NCBI GenBank assembly: GCA_964196155.1
Contig: CAXMRP010000203.1
Span: 1-15,327 of the forward strand
Source of the DNA: CAXMRP01 sp964196155
GTDB lineage: Bacteria > Pseudomonadota > Alphaproteobacteria > Rhizobiales > Afifellaceae
Direction: 5' to 3'
Length of the DNA: 15,327 bases
The notes below the pieces were generated by a model. That model made no database searches. It was not told where the DNA came from and saw only the letters and a list, made by a program, of their open reading frames with translations. Of the stretch, positions 1 through 6,672 are shown piece after piece. Position 1 is the first letter of the stretch, and the number at the start of each line of letters is the position of its first letter. The position numbers were made by a program, and so were the translations under genes.

Positions 1-51
1 CCGCAAATCCAAACTTCTCAAATCGTTGCGCAACCCTATCGCTGCCGCCAT
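1..51 (-). CDS. IS630-family transposase, N-terminal fragment (cut by window edge)
   Basis: On the minus strand an ATG at 51 opens a frame that runs off the left edge, giving 17 residues, MAAAIGLRNDLRSLDLR. It is preceded by a perfect AGGAGG ribosome-binding site (minus strand of 58-63) with a 6-base spacer, so the start is convincing although the piece is short. The opening residues (small hydrophobic run, then L-R-x-D-x-x-x-x-x-L-R) resemble, from memory, the beginning of the IS630-family transposases common in rhizobia, which continue into an HTH and then a DDE catalytic domain. None of those domains lies inside the window, so the family call rests on the N-terminus and on the flanking sequence, which ends at a TA dinucleotide as expected for IS630. 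It could be another short-leader protein. Confidence 0.5.
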   Translation of the reverse strand, partial: MAAAIGLRNDLRSLDLR

Positions 52-110
52 GGCGAACCTCCTGTGTTCGCCACACTGATTCACAGTTCAGGTGATTTGG
101 GAATCCCCTA
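1..110 (-). mobile_element. Probable end of an IS630-like insertion sequence
   Basis: The putative transposase start at 51 is followed outward by about 57 non-coding bases ending in the palindromic GGGAATCCC (99-107), one more C (108), then TA (109-110). IS630 elements insert at TA and duplicate it, so 108 is a reasonable guess for the terminal base of the element, with 109-110 as the target site. Read inward from 108, the end would begin GGGGATTCCC, followed by TGAATCA-type motifs (78-84 on the plus strand read TGATTCA). The other end lies outside the window, so the inverted repeat cannot be confirmed here. Confidence 0.4.
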
Positions 111-113
111 CGT

Positions 114-142
114 GAGTCAGACTTCGCGCAAGCCGGTATAAT
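114..142 (+). promoter_or_regulatory. Possible promoter for the lectin-like gene
   Basis: A perfect sigma-70 style -10 hexamer, TATAAT, lies at 137-142, about 100 bases before the lectin-like start codon. The corresponding -35 position (about 114-119, GAGTCA) is poor, and there is no TGn extended -10. It sits just outside the inferred IS end, so IS insertion may have altered upstream control of the gene. Confidence 0.3.
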
Positions 143-243
143 TCCACCGCTACGTCGTTTGTCCCTGTGTACGTCCCCAACCAGTGCGGGAAAAATGACA
201 TCTCATCTGGCGGATATTGGATAACCAAGGAGAGGAAATCGAA

Positions 244-888
244 ATGAAAATTACCAGAGCAATTGCTTCGGCAGAGATTCTGCTTCTGATGAGTTCGCCG
301 CTCGTCGCTGCTGAAGATCATCCGATGGGATTTTTCATCACCAGTGTTGGTATGGGACAGGGCGCAAATCTGGGTGGACTTGATGGTGCGGACGCTTATT
401 GCACAAAGTTGGCCGAGGCTGCCGGTTCAACCGGTCGCACATGGCGCGCTTATCTGAGCACCCAGGCCGAAGGCAAACGCGGTATTTCCGCCCGCAACCG
501 GATCGGATCAGGCCCTTGGTACAACGCCCATGGCGAGTTGATCGCCAGTGATCTCGATGAACTTCATCTGAACCCCAACATCGTCAAAAGAACCGCATTG
601 GACGAATCCGGAAATCGCGTCAACGGCCGCGGCGACAAACCCAACCGGCATGACATTCTGACCGGTTCGATGCACGACGGCACAGCCTATTTCCCGCGCG
701 ACACGGATGATCATACGTGCAGCAACTGGACCAGTTCCGGCGAAGGCAGCGCGCAGGTTGGACACCATGACCGGCATGGCGGTGGCAACACGTCGTGGAG
801 TTCTGCGCATGGCTCACGAGGCTGTGGTGAAGATGATCTTCCAAAATCCGGAGGCGCAGGGCTTTTCTATTGCTTCGCTGCAGACTAG
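244..888 (+). CDS. Secreted lectin-like protein (DUF1554-type fold)
   Basis: A 214-residue protein starting at ATG 244, chosen because AAGGAGAGG (227-235) sits 8 bases upstream; an earlier in-frame ATG at 217 lacks such a site. Residues 1-23 form a plausible signal peptide (charged MKITR, hydrophobic LLLMSSPLVAA, cleavage near A22-A23), so it should be exported to the periplasm or beyond. The mature part has the repeated G/W/H-rich pattern of bacterial C-type-lectin-like or endostatin-like domains: GANLGGLDGADAYC near 40-53, TWRAYLST 66-73, IGSGPWYN 87-94, HDILTGS 136-142, CSNWTSSG 159-166, GHHDR 173-177, and a closing GLFYCFA. Four cysteines (53, 159, 194, 210) could make two disulfides. Ligand and role are unknown; carbohydrate binding is inferred from the fold only. 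It appears monocistronic, between an IS end and a strong terminator. Confidence 0.8.
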   Translation: MKITRAIASAEILLLMSSPLVAAEDHPMGFFITSVGMGQGANLGGLDGADAYCTKLAEAAGSTGRTWRAYLSTQAEGKRGISARNRIGSGPWYNAHGELIASDLDELHLNPNIVKRTALDESGNRVNGRGDKPNRHDILTGSMHDGTAYFPRDTDDHTCSNWTSSGEGSAQVGHHDRHGGGNTSWSSAHGSRGCGEDDLPKSGGAGLFYCFAAD

Positions 889-971
889 ATCGAAACCTGG
901 ACTACAGAAGCGCCTGGATGATTGATCGCGAAAAGCAGATAAAATCGGTTGCCCGTCTCGGCAAAAACAGG

Positions 972-1002
972 CCCGCTATCTCATCGAGATAGTGGGTTTT
1001 TT
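972..1002 (+). terminator. Strong Rho-independent terminator
   Basis: An 11-base-pair stem (972-982 with 986-996, one G-U pair at 975/993) closes a three-base ATC loop, and six T residues (997-1002) follow directly. It lies about 85 bases after the stop of the lectin-like gene and ends that transcript, insulating it from the peroxidase-related gene downstream. Confidence 0.9.
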
Positions 1003-1250
1003 GTTCTCCTGTGCCTGCCCGGCATCTGCGCTGGGTCAGGCATGTCGACCCGCTCGACCAAGCCACTTGCCCTTCACAGACACCTTTTTCCCAGCCTGCT
1101 TGCATGCATCTCAATCAACATGGATCGTTGCTCGCGGTCGGGACTCCAAGTCATGGATCTGAAGTGGACGATTGACGATAACGGCAATCTCGATCAACAA
1201 GGCCGGCGAAGCCGACGGCGCCGATCGAAAATTGCCAAGGGAACCGAAAA
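1003..1250 (+). other. Intergenic region with no recognised gene
   Basis: Together with the terminator and short trailer this forms a 362-base non-coding stretch (889-1250). Short open frames overlap it, but none has a good ribosome-binding site or a recognisable product. It presumably carries the promoter of the following gene. TTGACG at 1172-1177 resembles a -35 box but has no good -10 at 16-18 bases. The useful signal is AAGGGA (1237-1242), the ribosome-binding site of the gene at 1251. Confidence 0.4.
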
Positions 1251-1829
1251 ATGAGTGCCGCGAAAATCAGCCGGTATCGCGTTCCGGACATCAAGGGTCT
1301 TCCCGGGGACATCAAGGAGACGATTCTCGCCGTTCAGAACAAGGCCGGTTTCGTGCCCAACGTCTTTCTGGCGCTCGCCCATCGCCCGGACGAATTTCGC
1401 GCCTTCTTCGCCTATCACGACGCCCTGCTTGAGCGCGACAGCGGCTTGAGCAAGGCCGAGATGGAAATGATCATTGTCGCCACCTCCAACGACAACAACT
1501 GTCAGTACTGCGTCGTCGCACACGGCGCCATCCTGCGTATCCGGGCCAAAAATCCGCTGATCGCCGATCAGGTGAGCGTCAATTATCGCGAGGCCGATAT
1601 TACGCCGCGCCAGATGGCCATGCTCGACTTCGCCATGACGGTTTCGAACGATTCAGGCTCGATCAGCCAGACGCATTTTGAAACCCTTCGCGGTCACGGC
1701 TTTTCAGACGAGGACATCTGGGACATCGGCGCGATTACCGCCCTGTTCGCCCTCTCCAACCGAATGGCCAATTTCACCGCCATGCGGCCCAATGACGAGT
1801 TCTATTTAATGGGCCGCGATTTGGCCTGA
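1251..1829 (+). CDS. Peroxidase-related enzyme, carboxymuconolactone decarboxylase/AhpD-like fold
   Basis: A 192-residue protein, a usual length for the uncharacterised peroxidase-related AhpD-like family. Start ATG 1251 has AAGGGA 8 bases upstream. The all-helical core carries Glu72, Cys84, Cys87 and His91 (NNCQYCVVAH), whose spacing equals the Glu-x11-Cys-x2-Cys-x3-His proton-relay and redox site of AhpD. The extra AhpD histidine between the cysteines is Tyr86 here. The N-terminal GFVPNVFLALAHRP stretch (33-46) is typical of the subfamily. Likely a cytosolic thiol-dependent peroxidase or disulfide reductase; the real substrate is unknown. It is followed after 54 bases by a molybdoenzyme gene on the same strand, so the two are probably cotranscribed. 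A second, degenerate relative lies at 7771-8361. Confidence 0.88.
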   Translation: MSAAKISRYRVPDIKGLPGDIKETILAVQNKAGFVPNVFLALAHRPDEFRAFFAYHDALLERDSGLSKAEMEMIIVATSNDNNCQYCVVAHGAILRIRAKNPLIADQVSVNYREADITPRQMAMLDFAMTVSNDSGSISQTHFETLRGHGFSDEDIWDIGAITALFALSNRMANFTAMRPNDEFYLMGRDLA

Positions 1830-1883
1830 GCCGAAAGGCGATAATTTTTATGAACTAACCAGGACACAAGTGGGTTCAGCACC

Positions 1884-2975
1884 GTGACCGATAATCCGTT
1901 TTCTGATCATGATCCGCGCCGGCATGTCGAAGGTGACTTCAGCGCCGAAGAGCTGGCTCTGGCCAACCGCAACAGTGGCATTGCGCTGGAGATGATGCGC
2001 CATGACGTGACGCCGGCCGGCATGCATTACCTGCTCATTCATTTCGATATCCCCCATCTTGATGCCGAAACCTGGCGGCTCAACATCAGCGGCAATGTCA
2101 AATCGCCGCTGAGCATTTCGCGGGGCGAAATTGAGACCCTTCCCTCGCAAACCCTGCCGGTAACGCTGGAATGCGCCGGCGATGGCCGGGCGGCCGTTAC
2201 GCCTCGCCACCAGAGCATGCCCTGGCGCCACGAGGCGGTCGGCACGGCTGAGTGGACCGGCACGCCCCTGCGCCACATCCTGGAGCGGGCCGACATCGGC
2301 ATTGGCGCGGCAGAGATTGCCTTTCTCGGCGCCGACCGGGGATTTGCCGGCGGCGTGGAGCACAATTTTGGTTGGAGCCTGACACCGGACGAAGCGCTGC
2401 GTGACGATGTCCTGTTGTGCACCGCCATGAATGGCGCACCATTGCTGCCCCAGCACGGCTTTCCCGTGCGGCTGCTTGTGCCCGGCTGGTATGGCATGGC
2501 AAGCGTCAAATGGCTGACCGACATCAAGGTTCTGGATCAACCGTTTGACGGATATCAAAAAGCCACGGCCTACAAATTCCGGCATGACAAGGACGATCCG
2601 GGCCAGCCGATCGATTTCATCCGCGTGAAATCCTTGATGATCCCGCCGGGCATGCCGGACTGGTTCACGCGATCCCGCTTGGTCGAGCAAGGACCGGTCG
2701 GGCTAACCGGACGCGCCTGGTCGGGCGCCGGAACGGCAATCGGCAAAGTTGAAGTCGCGGTCGATGATGACTGGTTCGAGGCGGCACTCGAGCACCGGCA
2801 AGACCGTTTCGCCTGGAGCAAATGGCATTACACCTGGAATGCCACTCCGGGCGATCACGTGCTCAAATGCCGGGCAACGGACGCAAATGGCGACGTGCAG
2901 CCGCTCGCCCCCAGATGGGACAATTCCGGCTACGGCAACAATGCGGTCCACGTCGTTGCGGTTACGGTGAGATGA
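1884..2975 (+). CDS. Sulfite-oxidase-family molybdopterin-dependent oxidoreductase
   Basis: A 363-residue enzyme with the two-domain layout of the sulfite oxidase family: a molybdopterin-binding domain (about 25-245) and a C-terminal Mo-co dimerisation domain (about 255-363). The Mo-ligating cysteine is Cys97 in TLECAGDGRA, followed by the family's W-x-G-x-x-L element (WTGTPLRHIL, 124-133) and HGFPVRLLVPGWYG (about 192-205). There is no N-terminal Tat or Sec signal and no cytochrome b5 or c domain, so it should be cytosolic and need a separate electron acceptor. The substrate could be sulfite or another oxyanion or S/N-oxide. The start is GTG 1884: no ATG lies in frame between an upstream stop at 1851-1853 and codon 37. 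The ribosome-binding site is weak (GGG at 1872-1874). It probably forms an operon with the AhpD-like gene. Confidence 0.88.
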   Translation: MTDNPFSDHDPRRHVEGDFSAEELALANRNSGIALEMMRHDVTPAGMHYLLIHFDIPHLDAETWRLNISGNVKSPLSISRGEIETLPSQTLPVTLECAGDGRAAVTPRHQSMPWRHEAVGTAEWTGTPLRHILERADIGIGAAEIAFLGADRGFAGGVEHNFGWSLTPDEALRDDVLLCTAMNGAPLLPQHGFPVRLLVPGWYGMASVKWLTDIKVLDQPFDGYQKATAYKFRHDKDDPGQPIDFIRVKSLMIPPGMPDWFTRSRLVEQGPVGLTGRAWSGAGTAIGKVEVAVDDDWFEAALEHRQDRFAWSKWHYTWNATPGDHVLKCRATDANGDVQPLAPRWDNSGYGNNAVHVVAVTVR

Positions 2976-3003
2976 TTACCGCTCCGCCGGGAAGTCGCTG
3001 CGC

Positions 3004-3993
3004 TCAGACCTTGACCAACGTCATGATGCCTTTGGCAAAAATATCCTCGGGCGCGACGTGCCGGTGGGCGATGCCCTGCTGGTGCGCGTAAAGCAGCAAC
3101 TGCTCCCAGGTCGCCCGGTTTTCCTCAATGCCGAAGGGGAACGGATCGCCGTCGAACATGTCACGCATCTTCCGGGCATAGATCGGCAGCCAGGCGAGCG
3201 GATAGCGCGACACGGCCGGGTCAAACAGCCGCTCAAGACTGCGGCGCTTGGATTCAGCAAAGGCATTATAGAGATTGCGCGCCACCCAGGGATTGGCGTC
3301 CAGGATATGCTTCTGGATCGCGATGATGTGCATGATCGGCCAGACTTTTGTGCGCTGGTAATAGTCTTCTTCCATCTCCAGGAAATCGGGAAACAGCCGC
3401 ACGACATCCGGATGCCCTTCCAGATAACAATTGGGCGGCCGGGCGATGATGGCGCAATCGATCTCGCCGGCGGCCAGCATTTCACTTAATGATTTTTCCG
3501 GCACGCGGGTGAGTTGAACGCCGTCCGGCAGGCTGAGTTCGACCTTCTCGATGCGGCCCGCTTCATTGGCGCCGGCCTGATACCAGTGAATATCGGGCAG
3601 TTTCACGCCGACATCGTTGTGCAACCAGCCGCGCATATAGACTGCTGCAGTATGTGCCCATTCCGGCGAGCCGATGCGCTTGCCCTTCAGATCCTCGACG
3701 GTTTTGATGCCGCTGTTTTTATTGACGTAGAACGATGAAAACCGGAAAAGCCGCGAGCACGGCACCGGCAGGCCGACAATATCGGCATTCTCCCGCGTCA
3801 CCTGGGCGGTGAATTTGGCAAACGACAGCTCCGTGACGTCCCATTCCCGGTTGAACGTGAAGCGGGCGAAGATTTCGTGATGGCCGAGGGTGAGCCAGGT
3901 ATGATCGATGCCTTCGGCTTGTACGGCCCCAAGCCGGAAATCCCGGAAATGGTCGTAATCCGTCGTTGCAATACTAAGCTTGACACCACCCAT
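3004..3993 (-). CDS. 4,5-dihydroxyphthalate decarboxylase-like protein (Pht5 family, periplasmic-binding-protein fold)
   Basis: A 329-residue protein matching the Pht5/4,5-dihydroxyphthalate decarboxylase family almost end to end, including length. Recognisable blocks are MGGVKLSIATTDYDH (1-15), SRLFRFSSFYVN (80-91), SGIKTVEDLKGKRIGSPEW (94-112), LSEMLAAGEIDCAI (169-182), RLFPDF (199-204), WPIMHIIAI (218-226), NPWVARNLYNAF (234-245) and PFGIEENRATWE (286-297). The fold is that of type 2 binding proteins, so such genes are often called ABC substrate-binding proteins, but there is no signal peptide and the known family member acts in the cytosol on 4,5-dihydroxyphthalate to give protocatechuate. 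GGAGGGG lies about 6 bases before the ATG. It is the last gene of a minus-strand unit with two class II aldolases and an SDR, which supports a catabolic decarboxylase. The exact substrate is not shown. Confidence 0.82.
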   Translation of the reverse strand: MGGVKLSIATTDYDHFRDFRLGAVQAEGIDHTWLTLGHHEIFARFTFNREWDVTELSFAKFTAQVTRENADIVGLPVPCSRLFRFSSFYVNKNSGIKTVEDLKGKRIGSPEWAHTAAVYMRGWLHNDVGVKLPDIHWYQAGANEAGRIEKVELSLPDGVQLTRVPEKSLSEMLAAGEIDCAIIARPPNCYLEGHPDVVRLFPDFLEMEEDYYQRTKVWPIMHIIAIQKHILDANPWVARNLYNAFAESKRRSLERLFDPAVSRYPLAWLPIYARKMRDMFDGDPFPFGIEENRATWEQLLLYAHQQGIAHRHVAPEDIFAKGIMTLVKV

Positions 3994-4124
3994 AACGCCC
4001 CTCCACTCGCCTCAAATCCGGCGGTTCGATTGCGGTCCACTAACTTTACGCCACAGCCTAGGGCCCATCGGGCCGGCTGCCTACGGGACGTTCGTCATGG
4101 CGAAACGCCGGCCGCGGCAACCGG

Positions 4125-4796
4125 TCATGCGAGCTTGGAATAATAATAATCCCAGGTTTTCTGGAAAAGCCCGGGCGTCCAGAGCTTTTCCCGGCAGGCC
4201 TGCTGCTCTTCCTCGGTGAATTCGTAAGGCTCGCCGATCTGCGTCGCCATATATTGGCGATAGGCATTTTCCTCCACATAGGCGGCGAGCGCGAAGCATT
4301 CCAGCATGTCGGTGCCGGCGGCGACGACGCCATGGGCCTTCAAAAGCACGGTATGTTTGGCGCCCAATGCCACGGCAAGGCGCTCGCCCATCGGTTTGGT
4401 ATTGACCGACATCGGCGTATCCAGAAGCTGCGCATCGGCAACAAGCACGCCCTGGGCGTAGACCGGCTTGAGGCTGTGACCGGTCATGGTGAGAAGCGTT
4501 GACCATTTGGGATGGGTGTGAGCGATCGCATTAATATCGGGCCGGGCGCGGAAAATCTCGCTGTGGATGTGATATTCCAGCGGCGGCCGCGCCTCGCCCT
4601 CCAGCTGATTGCCGTCAAGGTCTATGGCGACAATATCATCGACCGTCAGCGTGCTGCGTATGCTGGCGCCAGTGTTGATGTAGAGGCTCGTCTCGTCGCG
4701 GCGGATGCTACAGTGCCCGTTATGGTCGATATAGTCGGCCCGCTCCAACATACGGATGCAGTCGACAAGGCGTTGTTTTTTGTCCGTGTCCGGCAT
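4125..4796 (-). CDS. Class II aldolase/adducin-family protein B
   Basis: A 223-residue protein starting at ATG 4796, which has AGGA about 6 bases upstream; a longer frame opening at 4832 has no such site. The metal and catalytic set of class II aldolases is intact: Glu74 (PPLEYHIHSEIF), His93 and His95 (AHTHPKW), and His155 (KAHGVV), with the same spacing as Glu73/His92/His94/His155 of L-fuculose-1-phosphate aldolase. It should therefore bind a divalent metal, usually Zn, and catalyse aldol cleavage or, as in some family members such as the pyridine-dicarboxylate decarboxylase HMPDdc, decarboxylation. The sugar-phosphate binding side was not judged. It lies 48 bases after aldolase A and 131 bases before the Pht5-like gene, all on the minus strand. 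Being next to a dedicated decarboxylase favours an aromatic-acid role over sugar breakdown. Confidence 0.83.
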   Translation of the reverse strand: MPDTDKKQRLVDCIRMLERADYIDHNGHCSIRRDETSLYINTGASIRSTLTVDDIVAIDLDGNQLEGEARPPLEYHIHSEIFRARPDINAIAHTHPKWSTLLTMTGHSLKPVYAQGVLVADAQLLDTPMSVNTKPMGERLAVALGAKHTVLLKAHGVVAAGTDMLECFALAAYVEENAYRQYMATQIGEPYEFTEEEQQACREKLWTPGLFQKTWDYYYSKLA

Positions 4797-4844
4797 GATT
4801 ATTCCTGTTCTAAAGCCTTTTCCTGCAAGCAAGCGAAGCCTCTC

Positions 4845-5657
4845 TCATCGGCCGACCGTCTTGCGCCAGAGATCCCATGCCCGCTGTCCAGCTTTCATGT
4901 TGACCGCGTCGGCCAGCCGGCCCTCTTCGGCGCTGAGCGCGGCAATCGGCCCGCCGTAGGCCGTGGCCTGATGCTGGATACGGGCATTGACTTCCGTATA
5001 GACGGCCCTGAACACGGTGCTCGCAAGGTCCGGCCCGACGGCGACGCTGCCATGCGCCCGCATCAGCACGACAGACTTGTCGGCAAGCACATTGACAAGG
5101 GCTTCGCCCTTATCGCCATTGCCAACCAGCATGTCGGTTGCGCCAAATTTTTCGGCGATGTCGAAGACCGGAACGCCGGCCGCCGGAAACGCCGCATTGT
5201 GGAACATCGCCCGCATCGGTGTTTCGACTAGGCCGAAGGGGATCACCGAGGGCGAATGGCTGTGAACGACTGACATGGCGTCACTGCGCGCCCGGTAGAT
5301 TTCGCCGTGGATAAAACGCTCGAGAAAACTTGGCCGGTCGTCACCGTCGCAGGTGACGCAATTTAGATCGAACTCCTGGATATCGCCGGCACCGACCAGC
5401 GCCGGCGCCAGCCCGCGCGACATGAAAAACCGATCCGGCGCATTCGGGTGGCGCATGGAAACGTGGCCGAAGGCATCGACCACGCCTTGGGCGGCAAGAA
5501 TTTGGCTCGCTGCGGCAAGGTCTTCCAGTAAAGCCCGATCGACGGGCCCGCCGGAGGCCGGCGAAGATCCGCCACGGCCCATATCCGCCGGCGACCAGGC
5601 GGCAATCGGGGCGAGAGCGCTTCCTGCGAAATGGCACAGACATGGACCGGCTTGCAT
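4845..5657 (-). CDS. Class II aldolase/adducin-family protein A (HMPDdc-like)
   Basis: A 270-residue class II aldolase relative. The core (about 42-260) has Glu113 (FLERFIHGEIYRA), His132 and His134 (VVHSHSPSV) and His202 (RAHGSVAVG), keeping the 19-residue Glu-to-His spacing of the family. AFGHVSMRHP (62-71) and RFFMSRGLAPALV (76-88) resemble the branch that includes 3-hydroxy-2-methylpyridine-4,5-dicarboxylate decarboxylase and 3,4-dihydroxyphthalate decarboxylase. Residues 1-40 are an unusual leader with CLC near the start and a G/S/P-rich stretch. ATG 5657 was kept because GGGGA lies 6-9 bases upstream; the next in-frame ATG, at 5582, lacks a good site. The leader might be a weak targeting sequence, or the true start may be at 5582. 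Second gene of the SDR, aldolase A, aldolase B, Pht5-like unit. Confidence 0.82.
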   Translation of the reverse strand: MQAGPCLCHFAGSALAPIAAWSPADMGRGGSSPASGGPVDRALLEDLAAASQILAAQGVVDAFGHVSMRHPNAPDRFFMSRGLAPALVGAGDIQEFDLNCVTCDGDDRPSFLERFIHGEIYRARSDAMSVVHSHSPSVIPFGLVETPMRAMFHNAAFPAAGVPVFDIAEKFGATDMLVGNGDKGEALVNVLADKSVVLMRAHGSVAVGPDLASTVFRAVYTEVNARIQHQATAYGGPIAALSAEEGRLADAVNMKAGQRAWDLWRKTVGR

Positions 5658-5753
5658 GATTTCCCCGCGAATGTTGGGCCTTGTTATCGGTTTATTGGGC
5701 GAAGACGGTGTGCGGGTCCAGCCCTGTTGCGTGAATGGCCGCCCGCGGAATGG

Positions 5754-6512
5754 CTAACCTCTTCCGATAAATGGCATTTTCGTCGCCATGATCGTCATGA
5801 ACTGGATGTTGACGTCGAGTGGCAGACCGGCCATGTGGACAACCGCCTCGGCGACACGGTCGACATCCATCGTCGGCTCGCTCGCAATGGTGCCGTTGGC
5901 CTGGGGAACGCCGACGCTCATCCGCGCCGTCATGTCGGTTGCGGCGTTGCCGATATCGATCTGGCCACAGGCGATATTAAACGGCCGGCCATCGAGCGAG
6001 ATAGTGCGAGTCAGACCGGTAATGCCATGCTTGGATGCCGTATAGGGTGCCGAGCCGGGGCGCGGGACATGGGCGGAAATCGAACCATTATTGATGATGC
6101 GTCCGCCTTGCGGATCCTGTTTGCGCATCAGGTTGAAGGCGCCGCGGGCTGTCAGGAAAGCGCCGGTCAAATTGACGTCGATGACGGCCTTCCATTGCTC
6201 AAAGGTCAGATCGCCGAAGGGTAACGCGGGCGCATTCGTGCCGGCATTGTTGAAGATGATATCGAGCCGGCCAAAACGCTTCTCGGTCGCCGCAAAAAGC
6301 CCGTCCACGGCATCCGGGTCGGAGACATCGCAAGGCACCGCCAGGGCCATGTCGGCGCTGACGCCGGTTTGGGCAATCGTCGCATCGAGTTCGGCGGCGC
6401 GGCGGCCGGTGACGATCACGGCGTAGCCGGCGCGCAAAAAGGCCTGCGCCGTATGTTTGCCGACACCGGAACTGGCCCCCGTCACTAATGCGATCCTGCC
6501 GTCTGTCGCCAT
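5754..6512 (-). CDS. Short-chain dehydrogenase/reductase (SDR)
   Basis: A 252-residue classical SDR. Counted from a GTG at 6518 (two codons longer), the cofactor motif is TGASSGVG (13-20), Asp64 is the adenine-ring contact in PCDVSD, NNAG is at 90-93, and the catalytic set is Asn116 in DVNLTG, Ser146, Tyr159 and Lys163 (YTASK). Arg39-Arg40 after the second strand (TGRR) favour NADP(H). The C-terminus, with KMPFIGRG, is typical of soluble SDRs that oxidise a secondary alcohol or reduce a ketone. ATG 6512 is preferred because GGGTAG lies about 8 bases upstream. It is the first gene of the minus-strand catabolic unit, 96 bases ahead of aldolase A, and is divergent from the sugar kinase. In phthalate-type pathways an SDR dehydrogenates the cis-dihydrodiol; that role is possible here, but no ring-hydroxylating oxygenase is in the window. 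Confidence 0.85.
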   Translation of the reverse strand: MATDGRIALVTGASSGVGKHTAQAFLRAGYAVIVTGRRAAELDATIAQTGVSADMALAVPCDVSDPDAVDGLFAATEKRFGRLDIIFNNAGTNAPALPFGDLTFEQWKAVIDVNLTGAFLTARGAFNLMRKQDPQGGRIINNGSISAHVPRPGSAPYTASKHGITGLTRTISLDGRPFNIACGQIDIGNAATDMTARMSVGVPQANGTIASEPTMDVDRVAEAVVHMAGLPLDVNIQFMTIMATKMPFIGRG

Positions 6513-6535
6513 TGTCACTACCCGTTTTGATTTGC

Positions 6536-6563
6536 TTGACGTTGTTCAACGGATATTACGTCA
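6536..6563. promoter_or_regulatory. Nested inverted repeats in the divergent SDR/kinase intergenic region
   Basis: TGACGT (6537-6542) and ACGTCA (6558-6563) are exact inverted copies separated by 15 bases. Inside, CGTTG-TT-CAACG (6540-6551) forms a second, tighter palindrome. TTGACG at 6536-6541 also looks like a -35 box, though no good -10 follows. The site is 24-51 bases from the SDR start and upstream of the kinase, a good place for a shared operator. The regulator is unknown, and no regulator gene is adjacent. Confidence 0.35.
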
Positions 6564-6672
6564 CGAACGCTTGGATTACACGCTATTTGCTCGCGCGAAA
6601 GTCGTTAAGATGCAGGAAAGGGCAGCGAAAAGCAGACTTGCGCGCGCCGATCCGATCGGCGACACAGGCGCC

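Noticed and set aside
1172..1200. TTGACG as a promoter for the peroxidase-related gene
   Set aside because: No -10-like hexamer at 16-18 bases spacing.
1848..2690. 280-codon minus-strand open frame opposite the molybdoenzyme
   Set aside because: It is a shadow of a gene with Cys97 and dimerisation motifs; no recognisable product.
3004..3993. Exported ABC or TRAP substrate-binding protein
   Set aside because: The fold is right, but there is no signal peptide and the sequence follows the cytosolic Pht5 decarboxylase pattern throughout; no transporter genes adjoin it.
4061..4074. GGCCC-ATC-GGGCC hairpin between the Pht5-like and aldolase B genes
   Set aside because: Only five base pairs and no T-tract on the transcribed strand; too weak to call a terminator or attenuator.
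4512..5231. 239-codon plus-strand frame across the two aldolase genes
   Set aside because: It overlaps both class II aldolases on the opposite strand and has no domain; the aldolase metal sites fix the real frames.
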